Assembly (NCBI GenBank): GCA_024291935.2
Contig: JAGTYA010000025.1
Span: 9,197,501-9,261,500 of the forward strand
Direction: 5' to 3'
Source of the DNA: Okapia johnstoni
Lineage: Eukaryota; Chordata; Mammalia; Artiodactyla; Giraffidae
Length of the DNA: 64,000 nt
The notes beneath the pieces are model-generated. The model was not told the DNA's origin and made no database searches. It saw only the letters and a program-made list of their open reading frames with translations. This document shows positions 1 through 10,950 of this stretch, piece after piece; the first letter of the stretch is position 1, and the number at the start of each line of letters is the position of its first letter. Position numbers and translations under genes: made by a program.

Positions 1-941
1 TGCCAGAATTGACCACTATGTCGTTGAAGTCAATAAATTAATAATCAGGTTAGAGAAGGTAAATTTTTTTGTTTTAAAACATGTTTTTTTCTGCAAGTAT
101 AAATTCTTTGGAGAGAAAAGTTACATTTCTGCAGCGTGTGTCCTGTCTTAAATCGATTGTGTATGTCTGACGCCAGCAGGAGAACACCCTCCGTAGAGTG
201 TGCTGAGGATGCGGTGCACGGTTCTAGCCTGGGCTGGTTTTACTGAAGGTAGCAGCCCGGGTCGATGACTGGCCACATACCCAGCTTCCCTTCACTTGAC
301 CACCTGGCAGCCCTTCTGCCTTCAGATCCTTTCCTCATTTAGGGGTCCCAGGCACCGTCACACAAAGGGGTAGAGTGGGTGATACTGTGTGATGGCAGAC
401 AGGCTGGTAGCCGGGTGTGGGAGGAGCACCCACCAGGACCAGTGTGTGGGGTGGGAACCTCTTGTCCTGTGGTTGGTTTGAGAGTGAGTCCTCTGTTTTA
501 TGCCAACCCTGGAAATGCTTGATGTGTATCAGCTGGGTTGTGAGGTAGGCCAGCGTGGCAGCACCACAGGTTCAGCTCTCCGTGTGCACTTGGTGGGGCA
601 GGAATGTGGTGTCCGCTTTCACTGTCCAGGAGGGCTGTGGAGAATCGGGGGTTCCCCCTCACTCTCGGTAGCCACCCCACCGTGTCCTTGCCTGCGCCTG
701 GTTATTGCTTTCTTGCGCAGCTGGCAGTCAAGAGACTGGAATGGGTCATGGGAAGGGGAGTACCTTCTGGATGCAAAGCTAATACTCTGTCCCCCGTGAA
801 GTTGTTTGTGACATCGTGGGGTTGGAGACAACATAAGACTTGAGTGATGCCCGTGTGCTCATTCCCACTTGATGCCTCTACCTGCAGACAGTGTATCCAC
901 CACCAGATTCATCCCTTCTGACCCTTTTTTCTCCTTGTCAG
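1..941 (+). other. RBSN intron (3' part)
   Basis: Non-coding by frame and composition. I see no recognisable repeat or conserved motif apart from the acceptor at its end. Short open frames on both strands have no family resemblance. Confidence 0.75.
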
Positions 942-987
942 CTGACTGCATTTGACAGAACAAATACCGAGTCTGCGAAGATCCGAG
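942..987 (+). CDS. RBSN: RBSN exon: linker just before the FYVE finger
   Basis: This 46-nt exon lies between a pyrimidine-rich acceptor (ttgtcag) and a gtaact donor. It encodes LTAFDRTNTESAKIR plus one base, which completes an Ala codon in the next exon. It is the first RBSN exon visible; earlier coding exons are outside the window. Confidence 0.9.
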
Positions 988-3900
988 GTAACTCTAGAAC
1001 TCTGCTCACGTTCCTTCTGTTCTTTACCTTTCATCCTGACCTGATGTCTTTTTTTAAAATGGCCTCCCTTTTTGCATGTTTGGTTTTGGTCTTGTTCTTC
1101 CCACAGCAATAGAAAAATCCGTGGTGCCTTGGGTCAACGACCAGGATGTCCCTTTCTGTCCAGACTGTGGGAATAAGTTCAGCATCCGTAACCGCCGCCA
1201 CCACTGCCGCCTCTGTGGATCTATCATGTGCAAGAAGTGCATGGAGCTTATCAGCCTTCCCTTGGCAAGTAGGTGACGGCCTGGAGGCGGCCTGGACCCT
1301 GACCTCCTGTCGAGACCAGCCCCCACTGGGGGGCTGGGGGGCTTTTTGTTTCAATGTATGGCCCATGGGACCTTAATTTATTTACTGTTGATTCCCTGAA
1401 GCCCGCTACAGCCTCAGTACTGTGCTAGGGCCCAGGGGAGCAATGGTCTGTAATAGAGGTTGGCCGACTTTTCCCATAAGAGACCAGATAGTGAGTATTT
1501 TAGGCTTTGTGGCTCACATCCTGTCTCTGTGACATTTCTTCTTTATTAAACAGCCTTTTTGAAGTGTAAAAACCATAGGTAGCTTGAGGGCCATACAAAA
1601 CCAGGCCGGACTTGGTCCGCTGGTCATTGTTTCCCCACGTATGGTCTATCAGCATTGTCCATTCCTCCAGGATAGGTGAAACCCAGTGGGCCAGGACTTT
1701 GAATCTCAGCTGGTGAAAAGTTGCTGGAGATGATCTCAAGGCATTTTGGCTGATTCTGGGATGTGTGGGGTGGTTTTGCAATCCTGCAGAGTTCCGCTGA
1801 CTCTGCACGTGCTGTTGGCTGCAGGGCGTCTGGGTAATGTGGGACGGGGCAGATGTTTCTTGGGTGGGGCTCTGGCATCCAGTGGGCACGCGTCACTTTG
1901 ATAAGTTCCCTCTCTCCCCGAGATGACTCCCTGTCTCAGCTGAGTTATGTTTTGGGGACACTCTTCACCTTCCTTCTCTTGGGCTGATTAACTGATACTT
2001 TACTGGGCAGCTGCGGTGCGGTAGCCCTATTGGAACAAACCCATAGGAATGCAACTATGAATGAGATAGTCTGTGCCCTCGGAATCACAACTGCTTGGGT
2101 AGCTCTGGGCTGTGCATAGAGCTGTCATCACACGGAACAAGTGGAAAGTGCCCCAGGAGGAGCGACGTGGTGGGAACTGATAGACGGGCAAATGGTTTTT
2201 CCCTCAAGGAACTGGGGAAGGCTTCCTGGAGGACGTGCCATTTGAGCTGAGCTTTGGCAGGGGTAGCAGTTGGGGTTTGGGCATGGGGGAAGGCTGCGGG
2301 GGATGGTCCAGGGAGAGCCTAGGTGTGTTCGGGCAACTGGAGCAGGGCAGGAGGTGGTAAGGCCAGATTGGGGTTCAATCAGCTTCAAGGGCAGACTGTC
2401 CTTGGCTCCTGGCTCTCTCCTGGAGGCGCTGGGCGTCCAGCCCGCCGCAGAGCCTGAGCCCTGGCAGGCAGAGGTGTGGGTGCCTCTTGCCCACGGGCAG
2501 CATCTGCTCCCCACCTGTGGACTCCATTGCTGTCGTGGGCAGTGGGGTGATCGAAGCTTGGGGGGGGTCACTGCTGCCTGTCCTGTGTTCTTTACAGACA
2601 AGCTTACCAGTGCCAGCAAGGATGCCCTGAGCGCTCACACCAGCCCCAGCCAGTCACCCAACAGCGTCCACGGCTCCCGCCGGGGCAGCATCAGCAGCGT
2701 GAGCAGCGTGAGCTCCGTCCTGGATGAGAAGGACGACGACCGGATCCGCTGCTGCACACATTGCAAGGACACACTCCTCAAGAGGGAGCAGCAGATCGAC
2801 GAGAAGGAGCACACGCCCGACATCGTGAAGCTCTACGAGGTGATTCCTGGGCCGGCTAGAGTCCCGTTCGAGAGGCCGGGCTGTTCGTTATGTGCATGCC
2901 TGCGGGTTTTGAAGAATGCTTTGGGAAATCGTTCCATTCAATTACTTTTAGTTTCTGCCAGAGGGCACTAGCTAGGGCCCTGAGTGAGTTGCAGAGTCAC
3001 TGGGTATGTTGCAACAAACTTGCTTCCTTGCCCTTCCCTGCCCACTTGAGAGTTGGAGGTTGGCGCTTTTGGTGGCCCAGGGGCCAGAGGAGGAAGGCTG
3101 GTTGCCACGCGGTGTGGCAAGGTTCTATGGGTCAGAGCGGGAGCAGGAGCTGGTGGTGCGTGGTGGGCCAGAAGGGTCCTGGGACACTCACTTGGGAGTT
3201 TGAGAAACTTCCCAGAAGCTTAGAGCTTCCTCTTTTGAGTCCATTCAAATGCCTCAGCTCTGGTTACCACCAGCGACCCTGGAGTGCCTTCAGTAGCCGC
3301 TACATTACAGGAGCAGAGTGTGGCCAGAGCCTGCGGTTTAGAGTCAGACTGGGCGTGAGCTAACCCGGATGAGGCCTGCAGGCTGAGAAGGATGAGCCAG
3401 GAGGGTGTTGGGCAGGGAGGTGATAGGAAACGGGGAGGAGGAAACCAGCCCGGCAGCGGAAGGAAGCAGCTGGTGCAAAACCGGACAGGGGAGGAGAGTT
3501 TTTGTCTGGTCATCACTGAATGGTCACTGTTAGCAGTTCTGCGGGTCCCAGTGGCTGTGATCCTGGAACCACTGGGAAAATAGTCAGACTGCTAGAAATG
3601 GTGTTAATTAAAACCTTGCTGAGCTGCAGATGTAGCCATTGTCCATTGTTTTGTGGAGCTCACGATCTGATAATTTCTGTAAACAGCCACCAAGCTTTTG
3701 GTTTCCTCCTTTTTTGAAGTGAGCCTTGGCAATGCCTTGTGCTGGTGTCCGGTGTCACCTGGCAGATAAAGGCCATAGCAACTAATTTCTTTTCTCTGCC
3801 TTGGTGAACTCACATGACTTGTGTCCTGGAAGGCCTTGTTCTTCTCAAAAACATCGGTCAAAGTTCACCCTCACTTTCTTTTCTTCCACAAGATTTTCTT

Positions 3901-6900
3901 GTAGAGTAGGTCTGTAAATCAGGAAGTTGATAACAGTGAACAGAACAAAACTAAAAGCCACTTTCTGCATTTTTTTTTTATTTAGAAAACTACACATTTT
4001 ATATACATCTCCATTGATTCTGCATAGGCTTTGTGTTGCCTTTTCTGTACCTTGAGACGCAACTTGTCTCTTCTTTTTTGTTCTAAGAAATTACGGCTTT
4101 GCATGGAGAAAGTTGACCAAAAAGCTCCTGAGTACATCAAGATGGCAGCATCATTAAAGTAAGCTCTTCCTCTCTGTTTCACTGACTTAGTGGTGACTGT
4201 TTTCTGACATTTTAGGTCAGTTGTTTACTAGCTGAAAATGTAGGCCCTGCCCCCTTTCCCCTCGGTCCTAACAACTAGACGTCCGCAGCCCTGGCAGCAG
4301 ACGGTGGCAGCGTGGGGGGCCCTGTTTCTCGAGCCCTCTCAGCCCCACTGTCCCTCAGTACCCCCATATATTTGCGCTTCCTGGGTCCCAGTCCTCCTCT
4401 CTCCACTCCTTGCCCAAGACCACTGGTTCTGACGGAGAGCAGGGAAAGACACGGTCTCTTCTCTGCCTGCAGTTCACTGCGCAGTAACCTCACTCAGTGG
4501 ATCACACTGCCCTCCTGTGAGTAGGTTTAAGGAGCGTAAACCTCCCCGGAATGGAGAGTCCTTGACTCGGAGCATCTGCCGCGTGCTCCTTTCCTCCCTG
4601 GAACTTACTGGAATCAACACGCCCTCCTCCCACCCCTGCCCATGGGTTTGGAATTAGAGCAGGCCTACCTTCTACCTGGATGCCAGCAAGGACAGCTGTG
4701 TTCCTGGTAGTGTGCCGGCGCCCAGCCTTTTCCTCAGGATGTTGTCACCTGAGGGCCTCCACTCCCAGAGTCCTGCTGGTGGTTTGCTTTGTGCCTTAGA
4801 CACAAATGTGGGTCAGTGGGCTCTCCTCTAGCCAGAGGGGAGCTACCATTGCTGAGTACGTTTCCAGCTGTCTTAACTCTTCCTCCAAAGACCCGTTCTG
4901 AAGGCCTTCCAGTAATTGTGTTTCCATCTGTGTCTCGTTCGGTCAGTGGATGTTTATGAAACACGAGGTAGTGCCAGGCACTCCTTTGAGCGCTGATGCT
5001 GCAGCAGTGCACAGCGAAGACAGCTTCATTATCACGGGAGGGCGGACCTAACAGGTGAACAAGTAGCACACAAGATAGCGAAGCCAGGCCTGATGGGCGC
5101 CCCGAGGGTGATACCGTGGCTTAGTGTGACTGAGACCAGGGCAGCTATCTCAGATTTAGGCCAGCCCTGTTATCTTCCACGTGACTTGGAGATATCGAGA
5201 CAAAGTACAAGTCCTCTTAGTTCTGGTCTGATGTTCTTTTTGCAAACTGTGCAGTTAGAGATGATGAAACAACTTTACTGAATCTGTAGATTATAGAACA
5301 TACCAGGATTTTTCCAGCCAGGATTGCCTGATAGAGGGAAAACAGGTAAACCTGGCAGTTCTTTTATTTAACTTAACTTGCTGCTGCCTCAGGAAGGGAG
5401 TTTAGTGGCCATCGCTGAGGCTGGATTAATAGCTGGGAGAGCATCTGAAATGTTTCTGTTCTCAGTAAACCTTGTTTAAGCTCATCCCATGTGCTAGTTA
5501 CTGGGGGTATAAAAATGAAAAGCCATAATCACTGCCCTTGGAATTCAGCAGGCTGGTGGGAGTGTGTGTGTGTGGTTAGTTGCTAAGTGATGTCTGACTC
5601 TTTTCCACCCCATGGACTGTAGCCTGCCAGCCTCCCCTTTCCATAGGATTTCCCAGGCAAGAATACTGGAGTGGGTTGCCATTTCCTTTTCCAGGGGATC
5701 ATCCCACCCCAGGGATTGAATCCAGGTCTCCTGCTTGGCAGGCAGATTCTTTACCACTGAGCCACCAAGGAAGCCTCCTGGTGGGAGTGGCAGACTCGTA
5801 AATGAAATTCTAAGACCACAAGATAACCACGTTGTTCCTCTGAGACTGAGGTTAAGCCCCCACTGGCCTTTCCTGATGTCCCCTTCTCTGCTCTCTGGGT
5901 AGTCTTTGAGGAAAGAAAAGTGCCTTCTCCTCTGGTGTGGTGTAAGCAACTCGTGTAGTAAACCACTTCATCCCTCTTCGTAGATGCACAGAAGTTGTTC
6001 AGGGAAAGTGTTAGTAGGCTGAAGCAGGGTCAGTCCTACTTATTTTGACAATGAGCTTAGGAGCTGGCCCACATAGGCCTCGGCCCTAGTTTTCCCACGG
6101 CATCAGCAAATTAAAAGCGATTTCTAGTTAATTAACACTCACATTTTGAAAAGGAATGAGCATTGCATTATATGCAAGTGACAGTGAAAGTCACTCAGTC
6201 GTGTCTGACTCTTTGCAACCGATGGACTAAACTGTCCATGGAATTCTCCAGGCCAGAATACTGGAGTGGTTAGCCTTTTCCTTCTCCAGGGGATCTTCCC
6301 AACCCAGGGATCGAACCCAGGTCTCCCTCATTGCAGGCGGATTCTTTACCAGGAGAGCCACAAGGCGGGGGAGTCTAAAATGCCATTTGAAGAGAATTAA
6401 CTGTCCCCCTTCTCTGTGAGGCCTTAAACCTGTAGAGTCTTTTTACCCCACACTCTCCATTCAGTTCAGTGAAACTTGGATCAAACATCTGCATTATTTC
6501 TCCCTAGTGCCGGAGAGACAACCTACAGTCTGGAACATGCCAGTGACCTTCGAGTGGAAGTGCAGAAAGTGTATGAGCTAATAGACGCATTAAGGTAAAG
6601 TCTGTTAGGCGATGTTTGTACCTGTTGCCTTAAGTGGAGGATGTGCTGGGTTTATGGGGTGGTGGGTGGCCAGCAGACCTAGCTTACCTGGTCCTGGTGT
6701 ATGTGAGGAGGAGGCTGAGGGGGCTGCCAGCTCTGGGCCTCAGTGCGTCTCAGTAACTGTTGCTTGAGGAGTTTTACCGTTCGTGATTGTTAAAGGAACA
6801 GGAGCTGATTGGCGTCAGCTGTGTGTCGGTCACTGGCTGTTCCCCAGAGTGGCTCTTGTGTTCTACCACAGTTACCCTGTGACGTGGAGATTAGCACCCC

Positions 6901-9900
6901 CATTTTATAGGTGCAAGAATGCACCACAGCTAGCGAAAGTGCTGGAACCAGGATGGAAGTCCAGATTCTTTCTTCAGTTTGACCACTGCTATTTTTTTTT
7001 TTGGCTGCACTGTGTGGCTTGTGGGATTTTAGTTCCCCAACCAGGGACCAAAACCAGGCCTACGGCAGTGCAAGTGGCCAAGTCTTAACCACTGAACCAC
7101 CAGGGAATTCCCAGCTACTGCTTTTTAACTGTGGATTGGCTGTTGGGGTTAAATCAGCCCTTTGCAGTGTAGGAAATACTGTGACTCAGAGAACAGAGAT
7201 ACGGAACCCTTGTCCATCCATACATGCAAGACTAGCTATATAGGTTGCAGGGTCAGATGCAAAATGAAAATGCAGTTCCCCTGATCAAAGTTAAGAATTG
7301 TAAGGGACTTCCCTGGTGGTCCAGTGATTAGGAATCCGCCTTCCGATGTGGGTTCAATCCCTGATCGGGGAAACTAAGATTCCACATACCACAGGGCAGC
7401 TAAGCCCGTGTGTTGCAACTACTGAGCCCTCGCCCCACAACTGAAGAGAAGTCTGTGTGCCACACCCGAGAGCCCGCAGCAGCAACTAGGACCTGATGCG
7501 GCCAAATACATAAATAAATACAGAAAAGAAGGCTTGTAAGACAGTGATAGCAGAATGTTAAGCCCTGTTAAGCGCAGGGCTCCTCTGCTGCACTGGTCAC
7601 GGGCCCTCGGTGGCTGAGTGTTTGTTGGTTGCCCCCGTGCTTGTTTGGGGCCTCGGGTGCAGCCACTGGGTATGAAACGGGCTTCACCTGCGAGGACATT
7701 TCAGGGGAGCCTTGAGCCCATTTCTCCTCATACCTTCCCGGCATGCAAGCCTGGCAACTTGGGACTCTTCACCCGTGTTTCTGAGGCTGGCTATGCCTCT
7801 TACAGTGACATGTTTGTTCTCATGCAGTAAGAAGATCTTAACCTTAGACGTGAAGCAGGACCCTCCGCCACATCCGAACACTCTGCGGCTGCAGAGGATG
7901 ATCAGATACTCGGCCACACTGTTTGTGCAGGTAAAGCCGCAGCTCTTCTACCACTCAGAGGGCAGACGGGGCCCGTGGCTTGCTTGTTTTCTGTTCGTAC
8001 ACTTACTACTCTTTAGGCTTACAGGTGTGTCAGCCACATCTAGAGAAAAATCTGCATGTCAAAGAAAAGTGACATAGACACTGCTCTGAGTGTGCGCACC
8101 ACCCTTATGTAACTCTTCCCCTTTCCCTGGGCATTTGATAGGCTCCCATTTCTCCGCTGTTGTGAGTAGTGCCTGGTGGACCTGCTTGCACAGAGCATTT
8201 CCTCCCTGGGATAAGCTCCTGGGGTACTCTCCCTGGGCTATTGGTCTGGAGGAGACAGATGATTGTTCAAGGGCTCACTCCACCTGGGAGGCTGCATCTG
8301 AGTCGTCTCGACCTCAGAAAGCCCTTGTGAGAATCACAGTCAGTCCCCTGTGGGGCTCATGACGGAGATCTACGTGTCCTGTTGGGTTAGTTATCTGACA
8401 CCATAATGCAGAGTGAGGCCCTTCCTGCTCCAGGTGGATGACTGTAGCCATAGTCATTGGTGGGTGCCCGCTGTGGCCCAGGCAGTGTTTTAGGTGCTGG
8501 GTGTCCTGATAGACCTTCCCGTTCTCATAAAGCTTTTATTATAGAGGGGGATCGATGAGAAAGAACTGAATATATGGCTTAAGAGGGTGAAAAGTGCTGT
8601 GGAGAAACGGAAAGAGGGCATGGGGGCGGGACTCAGATGGTGGCTTATGGATGTGTGATAGATAGGGAGGGCAGGAAAAGGCCTCACTGAGACGGCAAGT
8701 AACCAGCATGTCTGCTGTTGATCATCTCTGAACGAAAAGGCTGGCCCTTCCTTAAGGAAGCTGGCACGGACCTGATTTCAGGGTTAGGTCCTTCCCTGCT
8801 CTGCTCATCAAGGTGACTGTCCGAGACCGACGTGACGTAGCTTCAGTGGGCTCTCATTAGGGAGCTTCAGATTCTTTTTTTTTTCCCCCGGAAAGGGTTT
8901 AAGTGTAAAATTGTCCGTGACTCCCTACAGGAAAAGTTGCTTGGTTTGATGTCACTGCCAACCAAAGAACAGTTTGAGGAACTGAAAAAGAAAAGGAAGC
9001 AGGAGATAGAGCGGAAGAGGATCCTGGAGAGGCAGGTGAGTGAAACTCGGGGACGCTGGCATCTGGCTTCTTCTGAGCGGCTCCCGTGAGCACAGAGGCC
9101 TCCACAGGCTCCCAGGAGGTCCTGTGAGGTTGTCGCTAAGTCAGAACCTCTCACTCGCTCTGGTTTGTGTTTTCCTTCTCTTCTGGCCTCTCGCATTTTA
9201 GAAATCAAAATAGTTGTTTTTCTCCCCCGGGTCCTATTTTTCTTTCAGAGGTTCTACTGATTTTCTGCTGTCTAGAATACCATGGAGACTGGCAGTCCTC
9301 CCCCCAGTACAGGCTGCAGACAACCCAGACACCAGGGAGTTCTTAGAACACTTTGGGATATGCAGTATTAAACAGAGAATAATATGTGTATTTAAGGTTG
9401 TGTGAGATTCCAGTGTAGATGAGTGGTAATAGACCTCAGAGGTTAAAGATAAGTGCTTAGCCAGTGAATGTGAGATGGAGAAAAGCTTACGCCTTAACTT
9501 ACTGTTGTTTGTTATTTTAATTTTGAAAAAGCATGGTTTGATTTTAGCAGCTGGATATCGCAGTCCTGAGGTGGGGAATTGGGGTCTCACTGGAATGGGG
9601 ATGGTGTGACCGCAGAGGGGGCCGGCAGTGGCCTGTTGGCCTGATGACCGTGTTTCTTTTGGCTTTGGTGTCTTCCCAGGCTGCCCTGGAATCCCAGCGG
9701 AGGCTTGAGGAGAGGCGGAGTGACCTGGCGTTGCGTGCTACCAACGGGGAGTTGGCGCCCCCTCGGAGGGGTCCTGCCCCGCTGAGAAAGGCTGAGGGCT
9801 GGCTCCCGCTGTCGGAAGGTCAGAGGCAGAGCGAGGACCCGGACCCCCTCCTGCAGCAGATCCACAACATCACGTCCTTTATCCGGCAGGCCAAAGCCGC

Positions 9901-10798
9901 GGGCCGGACGGACGAAGTGCGCACGCTGCAGGAGAACCTGCGCCAGCTGCAGGACGAGTACGACCAGCAGCAGACCGAGAAGGCCATCGAGCTGTCCCGC
10001 AGGCAGGCTGAGGAGGAGGACCTGCAGCGCGAGCAGCTGCAGGTGCTGCGGGAGCGGGAGCGGGAGCGCGAGCAGGGCCAGGTGGCCTCTCTGCACACGC
10101 GGACTCGGTCCCTGGACTTCCGGGAAATCAGGCCTTTTCAGCTAGAGCCCGGCAGAGAGCCTCGCACCCACCTCCCTCACGCTTTGGATCTGGGCTCTTC
10201 CCCAGCTCAGAGCAGCACTGCCACCAAGACCCCTCCACCCACCTTGGCTCCCGAGCCCTTCCGAGGGTGGTCTGGGCCCCTAGCTCTTGGCCAGGAGTTC
10301 CTGCCCCAGAGCACCCCGTCGCAGTGCAGTGAGGCACCCTCCCTGAATCCCTTCGATGAAGAAGAAGACCTCACCAGCCCCTCAGCCGAGGGCATGGCCA
10401 GCCCTCCTGCTCCAGTGCCTTCCCTCGGCCAGCCAGCCCACGTCCTCAGAGAGTACAACCCTTTTGAGGAAGAGGAGGAAGAGGAGGCCGTGGTGGGGAA
10501 TCCCTTTGCTAAGCCAGACGGCCCCGCCCCCAACCCCTTCGATGAGGAAGATGAGCACCCCCCGCGGACACCTGCATCGCCCCCTGTTCCTGGCAACCCC
10601 TTCGAGGAGGACAGTGACGGCGGGCAGGAGGGCGCCGAGCCCATCGAGGAGGAGCTGCTGCTCCAGCAGATCGACAACATCAAGGCGTACATCTTCGACG
10701 CCAAGCAGTGCGGCCGCCTGGACGAGGTGGAGGTGCTGACGGAGAACCTGAGGGAGCTGAAGCGCACCCTGGCCAAACAGAAGGGGGGCACCGACTGA
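942..10798 (+). CDS. RBSN: RBSN (rabenosyn-5 / ZFYVE20), last eight coding exons, 5' end missing
   Basis: Rabenosyn-5 is a Rab4/Rab5 effector. It binds PI3P on early endosomes through a FYVE finger, works with VPS45 in endosome fusion, and binds EHD proteins through NPF motifs to drive recycling (family knowledge). Exons seen: 942-987, 1107-1268, 2598-2839, 4088-4158, 6508-6594, 7828-7930, 8931-9035 and 9680-10798. All introns are GT-AG. Phases join correctly, and the total of 1935 nt gives 644 codons plus TGA with no internal stop. The human protein is about 784 residues, so roughly 140 N-terminal residues lie before the window. Order of domains: FYVE with WVND and RRHHCR motifs and a Ser-rich insert, a charged helical region, a Rab4-binding helical hairpin, five NPF motifs in an acidic linker, and a C-terminal Rab5-binding hairpin. 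The two hairpins resemble each other (LLQQI..I, RTDEV/RLDEV, LxENLRxL), which suggests an old internal duplication. Confidence 0.97.
1107..1268 (+). CDS. RBSN: RBSN exon: first half of the FYVE zinc finger
   Basis: The exon encodes the N-terminal WxxD motif (WVND), zinc-binding CPDC, the PI3P-binding basic patch RNRRHHCRLCG, and the CKKC pair. These are diagnostic of FYVE domains. It follows a 119-bp intron with acceptor cccacag and ends in phase 1 before donor gtaggt. Confidence 0.97.
1269..2597 (+). other. RBSN intron splitting the FYVE codons
   Basis: A 1.3-kb intron with no repeat I recognise. The open frame running through 2270-2971 continues into the real exon at 2598, but its intronic part has no similarity to rabenosyn. 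Confidence 0.8.
2598..2839 (+). CDS. RBSN: RBSN exon: FYVE Ser-rich insert and last zinc ligands
   Basis: It begins by completing an Asn codon (a|ac). It then encodes about 40 residues rich in Ser with a GSRRGS motif, then RIRCCTHC, which holds the last Cys pair of the FYVE finger. The long Ser-rich loop inside the finger is a rabenosyn-5 trait. The RR-S-S segment looks like a basophilic kinase target (inference). The exon ends with EKEHTPDIVKLYE before donor gtgatt. Confidence 0.97.
2840..4087 (+). other. RBSN intron
   Basis: A 1.25-kb intron of unique-looking sequence. The last 120 bases before the acceptor are T-rich. Nothing else was recognised. Confidence 0.8.
4088..4158 (+). CDS. RBSN: RBSN exon: helical region after FYVE
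   Basis: This 71-nt exon encodes KLRLCMEKVDQKAPEYIKMAASL plus two bases of an Asn codon. The acceptor is ttctaag and the donor gtaagc. The frame agrees with both neighbours. Confidence 0.95.
5573..5776 (-). mobile_element. Bov-A2 SINE, antisense
   Basis: The stretch reads as the reverse complement of a ruminant Bov-A element, with landmarks ctgactcttt, catggactgtag, caagaatactggagtggg and gccaccaaggaagcct. A TG run lies just before it. It sits in an RBSN intron. Confidence 0.88.
6181..6365 (-). mobile_element. Bov-A2 SINE, antisense
   Basis: Same landmarks as the copy at 5573 (gtcgtgtctgactctttgc, ccagaatactggagtgg, gggatcgaacccaggtctcc), in the same orientation. It lies 140 bases before an RBSN exon acceptor. 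Confidence 0.88.
6508..6594 (+). CDS. RBSN: RBSN exon: helical region
   Basis: This 87-nt exon completes Asn and encodes AGETTYSLEHASDLRVEVQK and on to LIDAL. It ends with two bases of a Ser codon. The acceptor is tccctag and the donor gtaaag. Confidence 0.95.
6992..7112 (-). mobile_element. CHR-type tRNA SINE, antisense
   Basis: It starts with a T run, then ggctgcactgtgtggcttgt, and ends accaccagggaattccc. This is the reverse of the cetartiodactyl CHR SINE with its tRNA-like head. It is about 120 bp long. Confidence 0.85.
7304..7530 (+). mobile_element. CHR-type tRNA SINE, sense
   Basis: It begins gggacttccctggtggtcca, the tRNA-derived head with box A/B-like segments (ggttcaatccctg), and ends in an A-rich (aaat)n tail. 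It is close to full length. Confidence 0.88.
7828..7930 (+). CDS. RBSN: RBSN exon: helical region
   Basis: This 103-nt exon encodes KKILTLDVKQDPPPHP and on to RMIRYSATLFVQ. The acceptor is catgcag and the donor gtaaag. It ends on a codon boundary. Confidence 0.95.
7931..8930 (+). other. RBSN intron
   Basis: A 1.0-kb intron with no repeat recognised. A T/C-rich run (about 8875-8888) lies some 45 bases before the acceptor. Confidence 0.8.
8931..9035 (+). CDS. RBSN: RBSN exon: charged coiled-coil start
   Basis: This 105-nt, phase-0 exon encodes EKLLGLMSLPTKEQFEELKK followed by a run of Lys, Arg and Glu (KKRKQEIERKRILERQ) typical of a long charged helix. The acceptor is ccctacag and the donor gtgagt. 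Confidence 0.95.
9036..9679 (+). other. RBSN last intron
   Basis: A 644-bp intron with no recognisable repeat. It ends in a tcttcccag acceptor. Confidence 0.8.
9680..10798 (+). CDS. RBSN: RBSN last exon: Rab4-binding hairpin, NPF motifs, Rab5-binding hairpin
   Basis: This 1119-nt terminal exon (372 codons plus TGA) encodes the Rab4-binding hairpin (about 9840-9990, DPLLQQIHNI...), then a very charged helix. Next comes an acidic linker with five NPF motifs (about 10345, 10457, 10497, 10532 and 10592), and finally the Rab5-binding hairpin ending in LAKQKGGTD. From memory the human protein has a further NPF just before the C-terminal hairpin. Here the linker runs straight from GNPFEE into DSDGG, so that site seems to be absent. 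The exon is much richer in G+C than its flanks. Long open frames on the opposite strand (9587-10096, 10207-10791) are shadows of this coding sequence. Confidence 0.97.
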   Translation, partial: AALESQRRLEERRSDLALRATNGELAPPRRGPAPLRKAEGWLPLSEGQRQSEDPDPLLQQIHNITSFIRQAKAAGRTDEVRTLQENLRQLQDEYDQQQTEKAIELSRRQAEEEDLQREQLQVLREREREREQGQVASLHTRTRSLDFREIRPFQLEPGREPRTHLPHALDLGSSPAQSSTATKTPPPTLAPEPFRGWSGPLALGQEFLPQSTPSQCSEAPSLNPFDEEEDLTSPSAEGMASPPAPVPSLGQPAHVLREYNPFEEEEEEEAVVGNPFAKPDGPAPNPFDEEDEHPPRTPASPPVPGNPFEEDSDGGQEGAEPIEEELLLQQIDNIKAYIFDAKQCGRLDEVEVLTENLRELKRTLAKQKGGTD

Positions 10799-10944
10799 CC
10801 AGGCCAGGCAGGGGCCAGCGGAACAGGCAGGAGGCCTAGGGGGCTGTGGAGGAGGAAGGCGAGGTTTAAGGTGCCTGCAGGTTAGGGTGGAGGAATCGGC
10901 TATTTGGTGCTGTGCACTTGGAGCTTTTCCCATGACAGCTGAAA

Positions 10945-10950
10945 AATAAA
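10945..10950 (+). terminator. Proximal RBSN polyadenylation signal
   Basis: A canonical AATAAA stands 146 bases after the RBSN stop codon, followed by a G/A-rich stretch and then a T-rich run at about 11000-11010. It could give a short 3' UTR isoform. Use is inferred from position only. Confidence 0.55.

Larger units (their letters stand above)
4159..6507 (+). other. RBSN intron with two Bov-A2 SINEs
   Basis: A 2.35-kb intron. Apart from the two antisense Bov-A2 copies listed separately, the sequence looks unique. Confidence 0.8.
6595..7827 (+). other. RBSN intron with two CHR-type SINEs
   Basis: A 1.2-kb intron carrying two tRNA-derived SINEs in opposite orientation (6992-7112 and 7304-7530). 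The rest is unique-looking. Confidence 0.8.

Noticed and set aside
9587..10791. Long antisense open frames opposite the RBSN last exon
   Set aside because: Shadows of GC-rich coding sequence; the + strand frame is the conserved RBSN protein.
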